Below, in pieces: positions 58,190 to 64,000 of a stretch of 64,000 nucleotides of DNA; positions within the stretch are counted from its first letter, which is position 1; every line of letters begins with the position of its first letter. Origin of the DNA: Dastarcus helophoroides. Its lineage: Eukaryota; Arthropoda; Insecta; Coleoptera; Bothrideridae. The DNA is taken from positions 15,168,587-15,232,586 of the forward strand of contig CM053326.1 of the NCBI GenBank assembly GCA_028583605.1, written 5' to 3'. A program made the position numbers and the translations under genes. The notes beneath the pieces were generated by a model that was given only the letters and a program-made list of their open reading frames with translations, did not search any database and was not told the origin of the DNA.

Positions 58190-59670
58190 ACGGGCACTTT
58201 AAAGGCAAATTTTTACTCTTTTGTGTATAATTTTTAGAAGTTTAGATTGTTTCGGTAACTTCAAGTTTTCTTGTCTTGACTTTAATTAACCCTATTTACT
58301 CATGTTGTTGTGTTGAAATACTCGATTGCTTTTTTAAACAAATAAAAAAATATCATTTTTGAGGGTATTGAAACATATCGATAGTGGGCAGGGAATTTTC
58401 AGCAGTGGGCACTTGTTTGTTCCGGTAGTGTGTACATTTTGTTAAATTAAAAAACAATAATTATTTACAATTTTCCAATCCAAGAGATTATTATAATGAA
58501 CTTTTGACATTATCGATGCGTCAAAGACGCTAAACCTTTTAAAAACAGTTAATTAACATATATATTTTGAGATTTTTGCACCAATTTCAGCTTTTCCTAG
58601 AAGCTTTTAGTAGCACAATAAAGCAAAACAAAAACAAAGCTTTGACTTAATCCCTTTCAGAATTGCTATTCACACCTAGAGACTCATCTGAGCTATCTCT
58701 GCGAACCACTTATCTTGCACTTTGAATTTTAAATCATTTTCCAAATCATTGTACTTGTTTTCGTTTATTTGTAGCTCTTTTATTTTTTTATTCTTGCTCC
58801 CATAACTTAGGTCTGGGTTCTTTTCTTTCTTGGAACTCCTTTTTCTGGGCTGGTTCTTTTTCGTCATATTTCTTTAGTTTATTATCAGCTTTTCTGATTT
58901 TTCCAATTACAGCTATGCTTCCTTTTGAACTTTGGACTCATGGAACTATTACCGTTGTCTTTGATGTCACTGCACTAATTATCACTTCTTTTGTACACTT
59001 TTTTATTGGGCCTTCCAGTTACACCAAAGCCCTCTTAAATGCTTTTAAATACTACTGTTGTGGTTGGCTTATTGCTGATAATGGACTATGAATAAGGCTC
59101 GTGTCTGAGCTTTCTGTGACAAAAGATTAAGTTATAGTTAAGATCTACGCAATCCTTTCCGAGATGGATGGATTTATTTTCTGGAACTCCTTAAACCACG
59201 GTGACCATTAGGGAAAGAATTTTTTATTTTCTAATCATTGACTATATAGAGCTGTCTGATATTTGCGCTTTAGCTACCTAGCTTATGTCGTTGATAAAAT
59301 CCCTGCCCTTACGCTACTTTATTCTGCAAAGTCAAGAGTCAAAGTCTGTCCCACTTTTTCTCAATTCGCTACTTTGTTATGAAATACGTGACACCCAAAA
59401 TTTCTTAGCAACAATTGCTGAAGAAATTACCTAAGTAACCCTTGCAGAGTGCTTTCCACAGTGTCCTGCGGATAATTCCAAATTTTTGGCTCCTTTTCTA
59501 TATTATTTAAAGGAAACAAACGAAGAAAATGTTAGCAGATTACAAATACTAGCTCGACTTGTATTTCAGCGGATTACAATGTTTTCATGGCTTGTTAACA
59601 GTTAAATATTTGCCAAATGTGAAAATAAAACCACCATGCCCACTACTGGTTCCAGTGTACAAAATTAAAT
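58190..59670 (-). mobile_element. Possible pogo-type element, heavily decayed
   Basis: Related cagtgggcac-type words occur near 58190, 58384, 58403 and, inverted, near 59635. On the minus strand, GFGVTGRPNKKVYK at about 59000-59040 resembles the GFxVTGxYPxxxNxF segment of the pogo transposases at 46912 and 49118. It is followed by a very charged tail (58640-58870: RKRSSKKEKNPDLS, then SSDESLGVNSNSERD before a stop). The catalytic core was not read. Confidence 0.4.
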
Positions 59671-59844
59671 AAGATAAAAACAAGATGTGTTTACATAACA
59701 GATTGTGATTAGTTGCCCCCCAAAAAGACTATTCTCGCAAAACCCTGAAAGTGTCAGTAGTGAACATGAGTGCCGACTACCATGAGATTCTCTGAAGTAG
59801 TAGTGCGCATACGTTAAAAAAAACATTAAAACATGAAAAAGTAT

Positions 59845-60239
59845 TGTAACGCAATGTAAATAGAATAGAATTTAGAATCGAATTATAGAATTAAGTACAT
59901 AAGAAAAGTTTCTAGAAAGATCTGATAAAGGGAAAAGCGGCCGGGATAACGAAGCAAACGGCAGATAAGCGTTCCAGAAATTTTGACAAACGATAAGCCT
60001 TATCTGCGGGATTTTTCTAGAACCTGGAAGCCAAAAATATGTAAAGGCTGGCATCTTTCCCTCAAGTCAGTTAGAGTCAGTCAGTGTTATTAGTGAGTTA
60101 GTAGTTAGAAGTAAATAAGTGAGTTCATTATTCAGTTGTATTGTTCCAAGTTTAGTTTGGTAATAAAGTGGGTATTATTCAATTCAGCAAGTGTTAATTC
60201 GAATCGATAAGCTCGTAACATCTGGTGTCAGAAGCGGGA
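59845..60239 (+). repeat. 5' LTR and primer-binding site
   Basis: The LTR spans 59845-60220 (376 bp, TGTAACGC to CGTAACA). It holds a cagtcagtgt/gttagtagttag repeat block and ctataaaggctg-like TATA words shared with the right LTR. Two bases downstream is tggtgtcagaagcggga (60223-60239), the site where a tRNA 3' end anneals to prime minus-strand synthesis. The tRNA was not identified. Confidence 0.88.
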
Positions 60240-60369
60240 TTATTATTGTGCTTTATTACGCAGAAATTCCCCAAGTGTTCCCGCAGTTGACTTTATCTCG
60301 GACGTTTTAAACTGTTAAATAGTTATACGAAGCGCGTCAAGAAAAATCTTGAACATTCTAGTACACTTT

Positions 60370-61095
60370 ATGGATACGAGATTAAAATCGGCCAAAATGG
60401 ACCAACAATTGCAAGCGTTATTGGTAATGTTTAAAGACAAAGAGGAGAAACAAAAAGAAAGGAAGGAAGAAAGAAGACAAGAAAAAGAACAGAAGCAAGA
60501 ACGAAGTCGACAAGAAAAAGAACAGGAAGAAGAACGAAGACGACAAGAAAAAAAAACAGGAGGAAGAACGAAGACGACAAGACAAAGAACGACGACGACA
60601 AGAAAAACAAGAAGAAGATCTGAAAAGGAATGCAGAAAAACAAGAATTGCATAGTCTATTAGCAAATACAACTAAAAAAATGGAAGTAAATGTTGGAAAA
60701 ATGAAAGAAGAAATCTAAGAACAAATTATCGGAATGAGAGAAGAAATGAAAAAAGAAGTGAAAGAACAAATTACAGAAATAAATGTAGAAATGAAAGAAC
60801 AAATTACAGGAATGAGAGAAAAAATGCAAGAAGAAATTGGCGAAGTCAGTGAAGAAATTGGAGAAGTAAAAGAAAAATTCAGCAGCAAGCTGCTTGACTT
60901 GGAAAATGCAACACAATGGGAGATCAGCACATCAAAAATGACGTGAAGTGCTGTTGCTAAGTGGACAAAGCACACAACATGAATCCAAAAGTGTACCTGC
61001 TCTTTCTTCTCAAAAGGTAAAATCTTCGACCTACGATGGAAAAACATCCTTCCAGACCTACAGAAAACAGTTCGAAGCTGCTGCTAAGGCCAATC
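60370..61095 (+). pseudogene. Gag pseudogene of gypsy copy 2
   Basis: MDTRLKSAKMDQQLQALL opens like copy 1. A long charged coiled coil follows: EERRQEKEQKQERSRQEKEQ, then, after a frame change near 60560, repeated KEQITGMREKMQEEIGEV-like heptads (60734-60946). The gag core starts (TYDGKTSFQTYRKQFEAAAK) and breaks off at about 61095, where the right LTR begins. At least two frameshifts and a stop. Confidence 0.8.
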
Positions 61096-61097
61096 GG

Positions 61098-61396
61098 TGA
61101 ACGGAAGAAGCAAGCGCGGATATGATCTTATCTCGGCAGATAATCGTTCCAGAAATTTGGACAAACGATAAGCCTTATCTGCGGGATTTTTCTAGAACCT
61201 GGGAGCCAAAACTATATAAAGGCTGTCGCTCTTTCCCTCAAGTCAGTTAGAGTCAGTCAGTGTAATTAGTGAGTTAGTAGTTAGAAGCAAATAAGTGAGT
61301 TCATTATTCAGTTGTAGTGTTCCGAGGTTAATTTGGTAATAAAGTGGGTATTATTCAATTCAGCAAGTGTTAATTCGAACCGATAAGCTCGTAACA
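61098..61396 (+). repeat. 3' LTR (5'-shortened)
   Basis: Nearly identical to the left LTR from the gataatcgttccagaaattt block to its end cgtaaca, but the first 80-90 bases are lost or scrambled at the deletion junction. Confidence 0.82.
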
Positions 61397-62576
61397 GTAT
61401 TTTTAATTTAATTGTTCAATTAAAGGCTTATAAATCCAAATAGATCTTGATGTGCCGCCGCTGATGATCAAACTTTACACCTAGCTCCTTATTCAATTTA
61501 GAAAATATAGTATTTTTCAACTAAGTTAAGCATGACGTCATTTGATGACGTCATGCAACGTTGTCAGATCAAATGTAAAAACGTCAATTTTAAAAACAAG
61601 TAAACATACCCTTTGAATTTATTGAACACCAAAAGTCAGTAACAGAATTTTAAATCCTTACCGATCACAAACAGTTAATATTACTTTTAACTATCGAAGA
61701 ATGAAATAAACTAGAGGACCACTAAAAAAGGGAACGAAGATACTCTTCATTTAGCTAGAGAACATAACAAGTAACTTATTGTTAGAAAAAAATGTTCTCC
61801 AGTGTATTCAGGGAGGATATTCGGGTTTACGTAAATGTTTAGCAATGCAGCTTACTTGCTCTTAACTGGCTTCGAATGAATCTGCCGACGGATTAACCGG
61901 CCTATTTAAAAGAGTTTCTACGTGCATATGTATTTTTAATTTTTTTTATTGCAACATGGTTTCTTCGTGAATTTATTTGACAAATTCCTTACTAAAGACG
62001 GGCGCATGGTTTCCCGAAAGGAAACAACTTTGTACACATACACACAAATTAATTAATACTTTCATATTTACAAGCAATGTTTCTTATTTTTTTAACTGAT
62101 AATATGTACATTCTATACCTGTATATTAACATTGTAAATACAAACACTGGAAACATATTTGTCTATATGACAAAAAAACATATATGTAGGATGTGTCGCA
62201 TTATCTGGCCAAAACAACTGACCACTTGTCTGGTTCCGAGGAGGCCAGTTAAAAGGGAGTATACTGCATTATGCCAGTCGTCAACTAGGCAATAAGTTAA
62301 AGAAACACTTCTGGATATTTAGAATATTAACTTTGGACAACAAAATATTTATGACTTTGATATTCTAAAGATGCCACTGATTTTAAGCAGCTAAAAGTCA
62401 CTTTGACAGAATTTTAAAATATAGATTTATGAACAAGTTTCCTTCGATCAGAGATGTAGTTTATCAAAATTTATTAAAACACAAGTAAGCTCCTGTTTTA
62501 GAATCAAACAAATGGAACATAATATATGTGATCAATACCAATTTTGCATGCAAATACAAACAAAAACAACTTGCTG
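61397..62576. other. Gene-free stretch
   Basis: Holds the double CRE palindrome at 61530-61556 (listed separately). No exon or transposase was recognised. Confidence 0.45.
61530..61556. promoter_or_regulatory. Palindrome with two TGACGTCA (CRE-type) sites
   Basis: gcatgacgtcat, three spacer bases, then its exact complement atgacgtcatgc. Each half is a full cAMP-response element core for CREB/ATF-type bZIP proteins. It could be a regulatory site in the receptor locus or the tip of an unknown foldback element. The evidence is the motif only. Confidence 0.4.
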
Positions 62577-62631
62577 TCAGTTATATTTGAAGTCTGTTTT
62601 ATCGAGGTCCATTATATTGAGGTTCTACTGT
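62577..62631. mobile_element. Lone Tigger-like terminal repeat
   Basis: Read on the minus strand the sequence is cagtagaacctcaatataat, then ggacctcgataaaacagact. This is the style of Tigger/pogo ends, followed by TA. No partner end was found nearby. Confidence 0.55.
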
Positions 62632-62726
62632 AATAACAATAACACAGTACATCATTTGTAATATTTATTTAAAAATGCTTCACAAAATGTGCTTAATAAT
62701 TAACAGCATAGCGCTGTGCACCATTA

Positions 62727-64000
62727 ATCACTTTCACTATTGTCAGTACTGTAAATCTTATCATCACTTTCATCACTTTCTAAGTGGATGATAAAAGGAG
62801 TGACATTTTCACGATCAAAGAAAACTACTCGGTCCCACCAATGCTTAATTTCTTTCTCTGTATGAGCAACGGTTGCTGCCCACACTTCAGGTGTGATATT
62901 ATTTAGAGCTTTTCTCCAAACTTCCAAAGACTTTTTAACTGAACTGCCATTATTACCCACATGATCTCTGTAATAACTTTTTGTTATACTCCATATATGT
63001 TCGATTGGATTAAAAATGCAATGGTAAGGTGGAAATCGCAGTACCCTGTGGCCATATTGTTCAGCTAGTGTATCTGCTGCATATATGGGATCTGGTTTGT
63101 GCCTAAACAAATAAACAGCTACCCTAATGTTCGCATAATTATGTTTAGTAAACTTACATTTTCACCAAAATTAATTAACTGTACTTTCAACATTGTATCA
63201 TCATACAATATATTATTATTAGCTTACCATTCTTGTATCTCAGCTTTTCTAGAAGATGTTGTTGGAGTCTTATTGATTACAGTACTATGATACTTTGCAT
63301 TGTTCATTACAATAATTGAAGGTGTTTCCAAATTTTTCAAAAGTTGATCTTCAAACCATTTAAAAAATAACTCCTAATTAATTTCCCTGTGATAGTTTGA
63401 ATCTTTTGTTTTGGACGAAAATACTAATTTAGTACTAGGAATAAAACCTGTGCTGCAACCAGCATGGATAACAATGTATCTGCAAATTACATGAAAAAGA
63501 TCAAAATGAAAAAGTAACTACTTTGCACCACCAACTTTCATTTTTTGTACATTCTTGATGCTCGAGTCTTCCCATGAAGATCCAAGTCTCATCCAGGAAA
63601 ACGAATTGGTATAATCCTTCATTTTTCATTTTAATATATTCACTTAAAAAATGTATGCGTTTTAACACAATGTTAGGCAATTGCATTAAACCACGACGTG
63701 GATCATCTTTTTTATATCGAAAACCAATGTTACGCAGTATTCTCCATAATGAAGTTAAACTGCCCTTAAAGACATCACGTTTTGAGAGTTTTTCCTTTAA
63801 TGTATTTAAAGTAACATGTTCTTCTGCAAACCGCATTATATTTTAATTACGTTTACCTAAACTATGCTAATTTTAGTGACACAAATTACAACTTCAATAT
63901 ACAAAAAGCTTACTGCTCCTATACATTTCATAAATAACATTTCGTATTGCACTCTGATCAAAGTCATCTATGTCAACAACAGCTTTGTTACGTTCTTGTG
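62727..64000 (-). pseudogene. Intron-containing DDE_3-type transposase, partial
   Basis: Reading leftward from the window edge: exon with VVDIDDFDQSAIRNVIYEMY (to 63914), a 90 bp intron (63824-63913, GTAAGC...TTGCAG, phase 1), exon with LNTLKEKLSKRDVFKGSL, FRYKKDDPRRGLMQ and VFLDETWIFMG (first aspartate). Then VIHAGCSTGFIP and IIVMNNAKYHSTV, where the usual VMDNA aspartate is asparagine, then a donor (TGG|GTAAGC, about 63226). The last exon (about 63109-62727) gives LRFPPYHCIFNPIEHIWSITKS with the catalytic glutamate and an acidic tail. One in-frame stop (about 63380) and the D-to-N change make it inactive. This protein family recurs in arthropod genomes. The N-terminus lies outside the window. 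Confidence 0.82.

Larger units (their letters stand above)
59845..61396 (+). mobile_element. Gypsy-type LTR element, copy 2, internally deleted
   Basis: Both LTRs, a primer-binding site, leader and most of gag are present; pol is deleted. A target duplication GTAT (59841-59844 and 61397-61400) flanks it. The leader and gag match copy 1 from aaaatcttgaacattctagt onward. It is a non-autonomous 1.55 kb derivative. Confidence 0.88.

Noticed and set aside
1..64000. tRNA, rRNA or CRISPR features
   Set aside because: No cloverleaf, conserved rRNA block or spaced repeat array was seen; a dedicated tRNA search would be needed to be certain.

Overview
The window looks like part of an insect genome. 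It is AT-rich, nearly empty of host coding sequence and full of decayed transposons. Two exons can be recognised, both on the + strand and both from a D2-like dopamine receptor (Dop2R/D2R type). Exon 17385-17637 encodes transmembrane segments 4 and 5. Exon 34063-34331 encodes part of the large third intracellular loop. Their splice sites and reading phases match (AAG|GTAAGA joins CAG|GCT in phase 0), so 17638-34062 is one 16.4 kb intron of that gene. The sequence left of 17385 and right of 34331 is probably also intron of the same gene, but no further receptor exon could be supported. A beetle-like large genome is a guess from the transposon load; insect is secure.

Layout. 1-17384: AT-rich intronic sequence with a degenerate GAAAAAGTCGAAATTT-type array (1-645), a palindromic-armed element (family A, 2145-3310), a decayed DDE element with terminal repeats (4653-5796), a Tigger element bounded by TA (9281-11402), an internally deleted mariner (about 11413-12024) and an element with roughly 600 bp inverted arms around a dead transposase (14133-16410). 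17638-34062 (intron): palindromic elements C (19844-21428) and D (22027-23872), a decayed non-LTR retrotransposon on the minus strand (23873 to about 27850), a transposase fragment (31190-31640) and a second GAAAAAGTC-type array (32050-33160).

34332-64000: family A copy 2 (35291-38385) with family B nested in it (35831-37370), a decayed gypsy-type LTR element (38644-43274) carrying a palindromic insertion, a Tc1/Tc3-like remnant, a solo arm of family B (45130-45650), and a pair of related pogo-type elements, one apparently nested in the other and the inner one itself hit by a LINE fragment with an 11 bp target duplication. Further right are a Crypton-like tyrosine recombinase remnant with nearby palindromes (56006-57763), a MITE, a further possible pogo-type remnant, a short deleted gypsy copy with both LTRs (59845-61396) and an intron-containing DDE transposase pseudogene running off the right edge (62727-64000).

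Nothing here forms an operon or pathway. The coding content is one neuromodulator receptor, and the rest is transposon history. The most interesting features are the many long inverted repeats lying in the transcribed orientation of a neuronal gene's intron, the recurring AAAGTC arrays, the Crypton remnant with its cluster of palindromes, and the nested pogo pair.
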